64,000 nt of DNA from Desulfurococcaceae archaeon MEX13E-LK6-19 (GTDB lineage: Archaea > Thermoproteota > Thermoprotei_A > Sulfolobales > Desulfurococcaceae): the NCBI GenBank assembly GCA_029637525.1, contig CP072660.1, forward strand, positions 1,017,612 to 1,081,611. The letters are read 5' to 3'. The translations under genes were made by a program, and so were the position numbers. Below are positions 53,772-61,874 of the stretch, piece by piece (position 1 is the first letter of the stretch; every line of letters starts with the position of its first letter). Under the pieces are notes generated by a model. That model had not been told where the DNA came from, made no database searches, and saw only the letters and a list, made by a program, of their open reading frames with translations.

Positions 53772-55871
53772 ATGGAGTCCAAACTAAGAATGGTGCCAAC
53801 AATATGCCCGTTCTGTGGAGCAGGATGTGGACTATACTTAGTCGTCAGAGACGGTGTTGTCGTTGGTGCTGAAAGAATATTCGAACACCCTGTTTCAGCC
53901 GGCGTACTCTGTCCCAAGGGAGTCTATGCATGGAAAATAATAGGCCACCCCGATAGGCTCAAAACACCTTTAATGAGGACGGGCAGGGGCTTCAGGCCTG
54001 TAAGCTGGAAGGAGGCAATAAGAGTCATTGCGGAGAGGCTCAAGGAGATCGCTAAGGATGACCCGATGCAAGTATACTTCCTGGCCTCAGCCAAGTGCAC
54101 TAATGAAGAAAACTATTTGCTCCAGAAAATAGCTAGGACAATAGTTAAGACAAACAATATAGACCATTGTGCCAGGTTATGTCATTCGCCAACCGTTGCT
54201 GCTCTAGCAAGATCTCTTGGCTCGGCAGCAATGACTAATCCTATAAGCGATGTATCCAACGCTAGAACATTATTTATAATAGGTTATAACCCGGCCGAGA
54301 CACACCCAGCTATATTCAGGTTTATAGCCGAGGCTAAGCGGAAGTATGCTCCTGCATTAACCAGAGTACTTGCTTCAAGGTATGCTCTAGGATTCATAGA
54401 GACTAGGTTCAAGATGATTGTTGCCGACCCAAGGAAGACTATGACGGCGAGACAAGCTGATATACATTTGCAGCACAAGCCTGGCACCGATCTATACTTA
54501 ATTAACGCAATGATAAAGACGATTATAGATCATGACCTCGTTGACAAGGAGTTCATAGAGAAGAGAACCAAGGGCTATGAAGAACTAGTTGAGAGCCTTA
54601 AGGATTTTGATGTAGAGTATGCCTCCAGAATAACGGGTGTACCCAAGGATCTTATCGAGAAAGCAGCGATAATCTATGCTACAAACAAGCCATCCACAAT
54701 ATACTATGGAATGGGTGTTACACAGCACCGTAATGGTACAGCAATAGTGCAAGCACTAGTCAACTTGGCGTTGATAACAGGTAATATAGGAAAACCTGGC
54801 GCCGGGATATGTCCTGCCCGTGGTCAGAACAATGTCCAAGGAGCATGTGATATGGGTGCGCTACCAGACTTCTTCCCTGGATACAGGCGTGTCAATGAAG
54901 AGAATGCTAGGGAGCTAGAGAAGCTATGGGGTACTGAGGTACCTGGGTGGAAAGGGCTTTTCTCTACAGAGATGTGGAATGAGGCTTTACTCGGTAAAAT
55001 AAGGATGCTTTATATCATGGGAGAAAACCCGCTGTTAGCTGAGCCAGGGTACTACAGAGTATTAAGGGCTATAAAGAAAATAGAGTTTATTGTAGTACAA
55101 GACATTTTCTTAACGGAAACAGCCGAGCATGCCGATATAGTTCTTCCAGCAGGATTGTGGGCGGAGAAAACTGGTACAATGACTAACACGGAGAGAAGAG
55201 TACAATTAATAAAGAAAATTGTTGAGCCGCCGGGTGAGGCTAAGCCTGACCTAGAGATACTGTTTATGCTCCTCAAAGAATTAGGCTACGAGGTACCTTA
55301 TAGTGGTCCAGAGGATGTATTCGAGGAGATACGTAGAGTAGTGCCAACATATCGTGGAATAAGTTATGCTAGACTCAAAGAGAGTAAATATGGTATCCAG
55401 TGGCCTTGCCCCAGCGAAGATCATCCAGGTACCCCGATCCTGCATACAGAGAAGTTCCCAACACCAGATGGGAGAGCTAAGATAATACCTACTAGACCCG
55501 AGATAACAGTTAGGACAACCGAAGACTACCCGTTCATCCTTATAAATGGTAGGTTGATAACACACTACAATACAGGGACTATGACACGAAGGATCTTGGA
55601 GTTAATGCTTAAAGACGGCTCAAGTCTACTCTACGTATCACCCGAAGATGCTGAAGAACTTGGTCTATCTGATGAAGATATTGTTGAACTTGAAACACCG
55701 TATGGTAGAGAGAAAATAATGGTAAAGATCTCGGTTGAAGTACCTAAAGGAGTACTGTTCATACCAAACCACTTCACGAACCCGCCAGTGAACACTCTTG
55801 CAGGAGACATCATAGATCCTGAGTCGGGTATACCGGAGTACAAGGGGATACCTGCAAGAATAAACAAGTAA
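53772..55871 (+). CDS. fdhA: Formate dehydrogenase catalytic subunit (molybdopterin)
   Basis: A 699-residue molybdopterin oxidoreductase. The N-terminal 4Fe-4S site uses C12, C15, C19 and C47 (ICPFCGAGCG and VLCPKG). NIDHCARLCHSPTVAAL puts Cys137-His138 at the position of the Sec-His pair of bacterial FdhF, so Cys is the Mo/W ligand. YYGMGVTQHRNGTAIVQALV and GARGQNNVQGACDMGALPDF-type stretches (here PARGQNNVQGACDMGALPDF) are typical of formate dehydrogenase. There is no Tat signal, so it works in the cytoplasm. It is co-transcribed with the FrhB-like subunit and lies near focA, mobA and the hydrogenase genes. Confidence 0.93.
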   Translation: MESKLRMVPTICPFCGAGCGLYLVVRDGVVVGAERIFEHPVSAGVLCPKGVYAWKIIGHPDRLKTPLMRTGRGFRPVSWKEAIRVIAERLKEIAKDDPMQVYFLASAKCTNEENYLLQKIARTIVKTNNIDHCARLCHSPTVAALARSLGSAAMTNPISDVSNARTLFIIGYNPAETHPAIFRFIAEAKRKYAPALTRVLASRYALGFIETRFKMIVADPRKTMTARQADIHLQHKPGTDLYLINAMIKTIIDHDLVDKEFIEKRTKGYEELVESLKDFDVEYASRITGVPKDLIEKAAIIYATNKPSTIYYGMGVTQHRNGTAIVQALVNLALITGNIGKPGAGICPARGQNNVQGACDMGALPDFFPGYRRVNEENARELEKLWGTEVPGWKGLFSTEMWNEALLGKIRMLYIMGENPLLAEPGYYRVLRAIKKIEFIVVQDIFLTETAEHADIVLPAGLWAEKTGTMTNTERRVQLIKKIVEPPGEAKPDLEILFMLLKELGYEVPYSGPEDVFEEIRRVVPTYRGISYARLKESKYGIQWPCPSEDHPGTPILHTEKFPTPDGRAKIIPTRPEITVRTTEDYPFILINGRLITHYNTGTMTRRILELMLKDGSSLLYVSPEDAEELGLSDEDIVELETPYGREKIMVKISVEVPKGVLFIPNHFTNPPVNTLAGDIIDPESGIPEYKGIPARINK

Positions 55872-55959
55872 AGAAACAATTGTTGAGAATAACGCTGGCG
55901 GTATTTTTATTAAAAAATATTTTGTTATTTAGACACCAGCAACTATTGCATCTATTGTT
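55872..55959. terminator. Bidirectional terminator between fdhA and focA
   Basis: The convergent spacer contains tatttttattaaaaaatatttt (in parts, ~55903-55924), with T runs on both strands and some dyad symmetry. It should stop transcription from either side. Confidence 0.5.
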
Positions 55960-56952
55960 TTACCACTTATACGTTAAATATGCTAGTATTATACCATAGA
56001 TACCATATACAACTGGGAATAACCATAGGGCAGCGCCTTGTACAAGAGTTTCTATGGCGTATGCTATGCCTAGTGGTATTAGAAGCATTAGGACGACGAA
56101 TATTAGCAGTAATACTGTGTAATCTATTATCTCTTTTGCAGGGTTCTCGCTGTATCCAAGGTACCAGTAATAGAATGCTACAAAGAGCCAGCCTCCTATA
56201 GCGTTTCCTATGGATACCGGGATTATGTTGTTGAAGTAGTCTATCCATGTAATACCATGGTTGCTGAGGAATATCCCTGTCGGTATAGCCCACATATTAG
56301 CTACACTGTGTTCGAACCCTATTGCTACGAAAGCGAATATGGGGAACCAGATTGCAAGGATTTTGCCGGCGGAATCTTTTGTCCTCACTGCAAGCCATAT
56401 GGCTACGTTTACAAGCCAGTTACAGCCTACACCTAGCCAGAATGCTTTCCATGGCGTCAACCCTACTTTGTACTTGGCAATAGCTTCTGTGACTTGGCCA
56501 AAGATGTTTTCTGGAGTAAACAATCCTGTAGCATATGTTGCTAGGAATGCCAGGAAGACACTGCCTATGAAACATCCTGTGTATGATGTAACCCAGTTGT
56601 ATAGTACCCTCTTAAAACTGATCTTGTTGAGCATCTTTGCAAGTGGCACGATCTGGCAGTTGCCGGTCCAGAGATCGGCTCCTCCGATTACTACTGCTAT
56701 TAGGCCCACTGGGAATACTGCTCCAAGAAGTATCTTGAAGATTGTTAGGTACCACTGTTGTCCATCATGGAACATTGGATGGAATCCTGCTGAAGCAGTA
56801 ATTGCTAACATGAAACCGAAAGCAATGTATGCTCCTGCCGCAAAGCCTGCTAATAGAAGCTTTGAAGGACGAACACTACCCTTGGCCTTTCCGACGTTGC
56901 TGAGAGCCTCTATAGTATCCTTTACCCCGTAGAGTACTGGTTCTTCTTTCAA
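55960..56952 (-). CDS. focA: Formate/nitrite transporter family channel
   Basis: About 330 residues with six helices. LLLAGFAAGAYIAFGFMLAI, GGADLWTGNCQIVPLA and FVAIGFEHSVANMWAIPTGI (the FEHSVANM motif) identify the FNT family. The neighbouring fdhA and hydrogenase genes favour formate over nitrite as substrate, probably for uptake. The start is set by GAGGTG eight bases ahead of the TTG at 56952; an open frame reaches 56994. The N-terminal cytoplasmic part is normal length. Confidence 0.88.
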   Translation of the reverse strand: MKEEPVLYGVKDTIEALSNVGKAKGSVRPSKLLLAGFAAGAYIAFGFMLAITASAGFHPMFHDGQQWYLTIFKILLGAVFPVGLIAVVIGGADLWTGNCQIVPLAKMLNKISFKRVLYNWVTSYTGCFIGSVFLAFLATYATGLFTPENIFGQVTEAIAKYKVGLTPWKAFWLGVGCNWLVNVAIWLAVRTKDSAGKILAIWFPIFAFVAIGFEHSVANMWAIPTGIFLSNHGITWIDYFNNIIPVSIGNAIGGWLFVAFYYWYLGYSENPAKEIIDYTVLLLIFVVLMLLIPLGIAYAIETLVQGAALWLFPVVYGIYGIILAYLTYKW

Positions 56953-57083
56953 ACAGATAACACCTCGATCAACTTTTTTGAGGTTATTTAACACGTTAAT
57001 TATATTTTTTCATAATCTTTTAAGAGACTCGAATAATTTATGTCATAAAATACAATGTCATATATACAATAACTCGGCAGACA

Positions 57084-57710
57084 CTATTTCTGGAAACCAT
57101 GAGGCAATTCTGACAAGATTATATTGATTATACGCTCTAAGTCACTCCTAGTATTCACGTTGTAAACACTTGATTTATATTCGGAAGGCTTGTCGTCAAG
57201 AACTATCTTATACACCTTGTTGCCCAATAGTCTGAGGATTTGTTGTATTGAAAAAATATTGTTGTTAATACAGTCTCTGATAGGGCCAAGTATATCTCTC
57301 GTATAAACTGCATGTAAGGGCTCTAAGTATCCGTTCCTCCAAGCTGGTACGTAGGCTAGATACTTATGTCTATGTAGCTTATAGAGCTCTATAATATGAT
57401 CTATGAATGTTGGGTTGAGGAGAGGCATATCAGCAGCTACAATAAATACGTCGCCCAGCTTTTCCAGAGAAATAAGGATTCCTCCTATGGGCCCGATCAA
57501 TAAATGGTCTACAATAACGTTTTTAACACCAAGAAAATGAAGAAGATGAACTCTGTCAGGTGAAGTTATAACATGGACTTCCTCAATAAGTCTTGATCTC
57601 GATAGCTTATCTAATACATAAAGTATCATTGGCTTGCCGTTGATTCTATAGAATATTTTGTCTCCTTTAAAACGCCTTGATGGACCCCCTGCCAAGACAA
57701 CAGCTCTCAA
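57084..57710 (-). CDS. mobA: Molybdenum cofactor guanylyltransferase
   Basis: A 208-residue nucleotidyltransferase. VVLAGGPSRRFKGDKIFYRI holds the GTP-binding LAGG-x-S-R-R-x-G-like loop (second Gly replaced), then INGKPMILYVLDKLSR, IGPIGGILISLEKLGDVFIV and AADMPLLNPTFID (Asp for Mg2+). It would attach GMP to molybdopterin to make the MGD cofactor used by FdhA. The TTG start overlaps the stop of the gene before it by four bases, so it is the last gene of the hydrogenase operon, which ties cofactor supply to enzyme synthesis. Confidence 0.87.
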   Translation of the reverse strand: MRAVVLAGGPSRRFKGDKIFYRINGKPMILYVLDKLSRSRLIEEVHVITSPDRVHLLHFLGVKNVIVDHLLIGPIGGILISLEKLGDVFIVAADMPLLNPTFIDHIIELYKLHRHKYLAYVPAWRNGYLEPLHAVYTRDILGPIRDCINNNIFSIQQILRLLGNKVYKIVLDDKPSEYKSSVYNVNTRSDLERIINIILSELPHGFQK

Positions 57711-58018
57711 CTTCTTTCATCCACACATTCCTTTATTACAATAAAGGTATCGTCATTTATTTTGTCAAGGATTTTCTCTAGAACCAAGCGGTCTTCTTCG
57801 CGGATGTCTTCTAGAGGAATAAGAGGGATCTTCTTGTAGTCTATGACTAGCTCCTCGTCTCGACTATAGTTTAATGCTTGACGTATCAGCTCTACGGTGT
57901 CCTCGCTAATCCTACCTACTTCTTCTAATGCAGCAACTTCACCTAAAAAATGATCTAGTACGTATGCTTGGTAGGGTACTTCAAGCAATGTTAATTTTAG
58001 AAGGCACCATTTCTTCAT
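57707..58018 (-). CDS. Small protein of the hydrogenase operon, possible HycH-like factor
   Basis: About 103 residues, helical. It has PYQAYVLDHFLGEVAALEEV and, in the middle, EELVIDYKKIPLIPLED, similar in pattern to EIVIDINHVPML in the bacterial formate hydrogenlyase maturation protein HycH. The resemblance is short and I rate it tentative. It overlaps the hydrogenase small subunit gene by 38 bases and mobA by four. The ATG at 58018 is chosen because GGAGGG lies ~12 bases upstream; a frame open to 58051 exists. Confidence 0.5.
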   Translation of the reverse strand: MKKWCLLKLTLLEVPYQAYVLDHFLGEVAALEEVGRISEDTVELIRQALNYSRDEELVIDYKKIPLIPLEDIREEDRLVLEKILDKINDDTFIVIKECVDERS

Positions 58019-58763
58019 AACGTCTTCTAACCCTCCAATACTCTTTTTCAAGAAACCTAATACAGAATCTTATTCTTGAATCGCTTACCTTTCTACAATA
58101 TTCTTCAACAAGATTATGGAGTACAGCTTCTTCATTATCTGTATCCTTCGCTTTTTCAACAAGCTTCATGAAATCCTCTAGGATAGCATCTCTATCAAAG
58201 TAGCCAACGATTTTTCTTAGGGAACAACGGAGATCTAGCTTTATCCTCTCCTCTATTGTTATGTTCTCTGGTAATGTAATTGATTCTTCTTCCTCTCTCT
58301 GATACTCTTGTTTGACACGTTTTTCAACAATGCCTTTTAGTAGAGCTAAACCATAGAGTATTTCCTCTGGTCTCGGTGGACAGCCTGGGATGTATATGTC
58401 CACTGGAAGAATTTCTTCAATACCACCTCTCCTAGGATACTCCAGTGTATCCCTCGGCGATACACGATATATTGAGTAGCTATCATAGAATATTCCTCCA
58501 CTACAAGCACATGTGCCAACAGCTATTACTATTCTTGGGCTAGGAGGCATTGCTTCATACGCTCTCTTAGCAGCGTAAACACATTGTCTTGTTAGAGGCC
58601 CTGTTACCAAGAGGGCATGTGCATGCCTGGGAGAGCCAACGAGTTTCACACCTAGGCGCTCGACATCATAATATGGTGTGAATATGTCGAGAACCTCTAT
58701 GTCGCATCCATTACATGCTCCTGTATTGAGGTGGAATACCCATATAGACTTCAGCTTACTCAT
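57981..58763 (-). CDS. hycG: Group 4 [NiFe] hydrogenase small subunit (HycG/NuoB-like) with extra C-terminal domain
   Basis: A 260-residue protein. Residues ~1-150 are the NuoB-like subunit that holds the cluster next to the active site: LNTGACNGCDIEVLD (Cys17, Cys20), GTCACSGGIFYD and IPGCPPRPEEILYGL supply the four Cys ligands. After ~155 there is a ~100-residue charged helical extension (EYQREEEES onward, ending YWRVRRRYEEMVPSKIN) that ordinary HycG/NuoB lacks. GGAGGTG eight bases ahead supports the ATG at 58763; it overlaps the ferredoxin gene by eight bases. Confidence 0.88.
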   Translation of the reverse strand: MSKLKSIWVFHLNTGACNGCDIEVLDIFTPYYDVERLGVKLVGSPRHAHALLVTGPLTRQCVYAAKRAYEAMPPSPRIVIAVGTCACSGGIFYDSYSIYRVSPRDTLEYPRRGGIEEILPVDIYIPGCPPRPEEILYGLALLKGIVEKRVKQEYQREEEESITLPENITIEERIKLDLRCSLRKIVGYFDRDAILEDFMKLVEKAKDTDNEEAVLHNLVEEYCRKVSDSRIRFCIRFLEKEYWRVRRRYEEMVPSKINIA

Positions 58764-59256
58764 ATGGTAAGACACCTCCTTGTTCAACAATTTTGTTTAT
58801 AGTAGCTTTCTTCCTACACTCTTTGCATAGTAAAATCTGCTCGAGAACAGATTCCCTATCAAGGATCGTGCTGGGGAGTATTGTTAGTGCCTTGTTTACC
58901 TGTCTTACAGTATAGTCGCAGTATCTTCCACATACACTACATTTAGCCAGTCTTAGTTCAACTACTTGTAGTAGATCATTTTTGTCGTTGGTAGCAAGCT
59001 CGTATTCTTGTGTAAGCTTTATGGCTCCTGTAGGGCATACTTCCTCGCATCTAGCACATCTTATACATCTTGATACATCCAATATGATCTTCCGGTAGCC
59101 CTTGACTGTATCATCTATGACAAGTATAGCGTCTGGAGGGCAAACACGTGAGCATGCTCCGCATCCTATACATAAGCTTGGGTCAATCCTTGGTTTTCCT
59201 CTATATTCTTTGGGTGCAGGACTAGGTTCATAGGGGTATCTTAATGTGACACTCAC
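58756..59256 (-). CDS. hycF: Polyferredoxin subunit of membrane hydrogenase (HycF/NuoI-like)
   Basis: A ~166-residue electron carrier with two 4Fe-4S sites, CIGCGACSRVCPPDAI and CIRCARCEEVCPTGAI, as in NuoI/HycF. A C-terminal part adds CSVCGRYC and CKECRKK, which may bind an extra metal or cluster. It would link the formate-oxidising side to HycG. GGAGGTG suggests the GTG at 59256; a GTG at 59265 shares GTGA with the stop of the large subunit gene but is too close to the ribosome site. Confidence 0.9.
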   Translation of the reverse strand: MSVTLRYPYEPSPAPKEYRGKPRIDPSLCIGCGACSRVCPPDAILVIDDTVKGYRKIILDVSRCIRCARCEEVCPTGAIKLTQEYELATNDKNDLLQVVELRLAKCSVCGRYCDYTVRQVNKALTILPSTILDRESVLEQILLCKECRKKATINKIVEQGGVLPYE

Positions 59257-59261
59257 TATAC

Positions 59262-60944
59262 TCACACCTCCATGCTTTTTCTTCTTGACATGTAAACGAG
59301 TTCTTTTTCACTATACACTCTCTTGCTCTTGTCACGAACATCTATGACAATGACTCTCTCTGTGCAAGAATAGCATGGGTCTATGCTCGCGATTATGAGG
59401 GGTGCATCAGCAACAGTATAGCCTATAAGCATGTCCCGTGCAGCAGGGAGATTATTGTATGTTGCAGCTCTGATCCTGTACCTGTATACTCTATTACCGG
59501 GGCCTGACATCACATAGTGTACATTCTCTCCACGTGGTGCCTCTGTGTAGCCTAGAGCCTCCTTGTAGGCAGGTATCTCGTCGGGTTCTTCTAGTATCGG
59601 GCCTTTGGGTAGCTTGTCTAGTGCTTGTTCTATTATCCATATGCTCTCATAGACTTCTTCTATTCTAACCATGGCACGAGCTAGTACGTCGCCCTCGGTG
59701 TAGACTGGTACTTTGAAGTCAAGCTCCTTATAGGCGGCATACGGATGATCTTTCCTAACATCGATTTTCCTACCAGAACCCCTAGCTAATGGGCCTACTG
59801 TACACCATTTCCTAGCTAGGTCAAGGGGTAGGATGCCTACGTCCTTACATCTTTTTATAAACGATCTTGTTGAAGTGATTAAGTTGACTAGGTTCTTGAA
59901 CTCTTTCTTGAGCTCGGTGATACACTTGTTGATTTCTTCTATCCTGTAGTCGAGGAAGTCTCTTCTCACACCACCAACAAGGTTTATACCATAAGTCTTT
60001 CTGTTGCCTGTGAGTTTTTCTGCCAGCCACATTACTTTCTCACGGATCCTCCAGGAGTGCATGAACCCGAGGTCGAATCCTAGTAGGTGGCATGCAACAC
60101 CAATCCATAGTAAGTGACTGTGGAGTCTCTCTATTTCGAGCATTATAGTTCTTATGTACTCTGCTCTCTCGGGAACAGTTACTCCAGCTATGGCTTCCAC
60201 TGCCTGGCAATACGCTGTACTGTGAGTGCATCCACATATACCGCATACCCTTTCCGCTATGAAGCATACCTGGTTGTAGGTGAGTCTTGTCTCGCTAAGC
60301 TTCTCTATGCCGCGATGCGAGTAGAATCCACGATAATCCACATCAACTATCTCCTCTCCCTTCACAAACAACCTAAAGTGCGCGGGCTCATCTAGGGAGA
60401 CGTGGTAGGGGCCAAAGGGGACGATTAGGTAGTCTTTCTTCTCCTTATAGGGGTACTTTCTCTCGGAGATAGGGCTCTTGTTGTAGGGGAAGTCTTTCCT
60501 CAATGGATACACGTCGTCGGGCCAGTCGTCAGGTAACACAAGTCTCCTTGGGTCAGGGTGGCCCACAGGCTTCAAGCCAAGGAGGTCAAGTACTTCTCTC
60601 TCATACCACTCTGCTCCCTTGAGGTATGGTGTTATAGACGGGAATGAAGGATCTTTCTCGTCTACACGGGTTCTAAGCCCTATGAAGAGGTCTTCCTCGC
60701 CAGCATTAACGCTGAACCAGTATGTTATACTGAAGCCCCGTCCTAGAGGACGTTCATCATTACCCACCATTATTGACAATTGTGGTTCACTGCCACCTAG
60801 TTCTTCAACAAATAACTTCACGGCTTTGGGGAGGATGGTTTTGTCGATAACGATGACGAACTGATTCGGTGTTACCTGCTTAACCTCCTTGACGTTTTCT
60901 CCAAGAGCTTTAACCAGTTTGTCTACACGACTTGTCCACTGCAT
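59262..60944 (-). CDS. hycE: Group 4 [NiFe] hydrogenase large subunit (HycE, fused NuoC-NuoD-like)
   Basis: A 560-residue fusion: a NuoC-like N-terminal domain (~1-160; EREVLDLLGLKPVGHPDPRR and LPDDWP) and a NuoD/hydrogenase domain. Both nickel-binding pairs are present, ERVCGICGCTHS (C234, C237) and DPCYSCTERV (C524, C527), so this is a true hydrogenase and not a Mbx/NADH-dehydrogenase relative. The tail after Arg530 is about 30 residues and may be cleaved on maturation as in HycE. It should reduce protons to H2 with electrons from formate. GGGGTGG precedes the ATG. Confidence 0.93.
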   Translation of the reverse strand: MQWTSRVDKLVKALGENVKEVKQVTPNQFVIVIDKTILPKAVKLFVEELGGSEPQLSIMVGNDERPLGRGFSITYWFSVNAGEEDLFIGLRTRVDEKDPSFPSITPYLKGAEWYEREVLDLLGLKPVGHPDPRRLVLPDDWPDDVYPLRKDFPYNKSPISERKYPYKEKKDYLIVPFGPYHVSLDEPAHFRLFVKGEEIVDVDYRGFYSHRGIEKLSETRLTYNQVCFIAERVCGICGCTHSTAYCQAVEAIAGVTVPERAEYIRTIMLEIERLHSHLLWIGVACHLLGFDLGFMHSWRIREKVMWLAEKLTGNRKTYGINLVGGVRRDFLDYRIEEINKCITELKKEFKNLVNLITSTRSFIKRCKDVGILPLDLARKWCTVGPLARGSGRKIDVRKDHPYAAYKELDFKVPVYTEGDVLARAMVRIEEVYESIWIIEQALDKLPKGPILEEPDEIPAYKEALGYTEAPRGENVHYVMSGPGNRVYRYRIRAATYNNLPAARDMLIGYTVADAPLIIASIDPCYSCTERVIVIDVRDKSKRVYSEKELVYMSRRKSMEV

Positions 60945-60947
60945 CTT

Positions 60948-61865
60948 CTACCACCCCGTTGCGGCTATGGCGAGTATAACGAGTCCTGCAATAAACACCT
61001 TGGAGTTAAGCTTGATCACATCTCTTATTCTGCTTCTAGCCGAGTATGCTTCGAGCATTGTGTAGATCGTGTAGATGAGTAGTATAGAAGCAAACTGCAT
61101 CAGCAGTACTATAGCCCATGTGGCCAGGCCTGCTTGTACTGCAAAGAATCTCGTGAACGGGAGTACTATGGTGCTTGACAGAAACCATAGGAGAGTAAAT
61201 TTCTTAATCAATAACGCGTACTTGAAGAGCCCTAGTAGAGCACCATTATACTCTACAAGAGGTCCTTCAAGGATCTCTGTTTCAGCTTCAGCTATATCGA
61301 AGGGTATGAACCCTGATTCTACGTAGATAACATATGCTAGTATAGGATATATGAGTAGTAGTGATGGTTTTAGGGTTAGGTTGCTGAGTATACCATAAAT
61401 GTTGAGCGACATAGTGTTTAGTGCAAGGACGCCGAAGACAACACCTATTATAGGCTCGGTTGTCAGGATGAGCATCATTTCTCTATTAGCGCCAATGTTT
61501 GCATATGGGTTATTGACGCTGAAACCAGCGATCATTAGTGATATAGATACCATGGCTAAAGTATAGATGAAGACGAATACATCGGCTGTGAAACTCAGTA
61601 TGCTTGTTGTTCCATATGGTAGTATAAGGGCTGCTGTTACAGCTGATGCAAAGGCTATACATGGAGCTAGTGTAAAGGCAAGTCTTTGTCCAACAATCAC
61701 GGGCTTTATCTTTAACAGCGAGACAAGATCGTACCATGTCTGCATTATCGATGGACCGACCCTATAGTGTAGCGACGCCTTGATCTTTCTACCGAGACCA
61801 TCTATTAGTGGTGGCACAGTGAAAATCATTACAAGCGGTATTAGTGCCAGGAAATACGTGTACAT
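60948..61865 (-). CDS. hycD: Membrane hydrogenase subunit, NuoH/HycD-like
   Basis: A 305-residue NuoH-family protein with about eight helices. GLGRKIKASLHYRVGPSIMQ, FSVNNPYANIGANREMMLIL and ESGFIPFDIAEAETEILEGP are the family's conserved cytoplasmic loops. It links the hydrogenase module to the ion-pumping subunits. It lies between the large subunit and the NuoL-like gene with spacers of three and nine bases. GGTGGGTGATGGAG precedes the ATG. Confidence 0.92.
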   Translation of the reverse strand: MYTYFLALIPLVMIFTVPPLIDGLGRKIKASLHYRVGPSIMQTWYDLVSLLKIKPVIVGQRLAFTLAPCIAFASAVTAALILPYGTTSILSFTADVFVFIYTLAMVSISLMIAGFSVNNPYANIGANREMMLILTTEPIIGVVFGVLALNTMSLNIYGILSNLTLKPSLLLIYPILAYVIYVESGFIPFDIAEAETEILEGPLVEYNGALLGLFKYALLIKKFTLLWFLSSTIVLPFTRFFAVQAGLATWAIVLLMQFASILLIYTIYTMLEAYSARSRIRDVIKLNSKVFIAGLVILAIAATGW

Positions 61866-61874
61866 GACTCTCCA

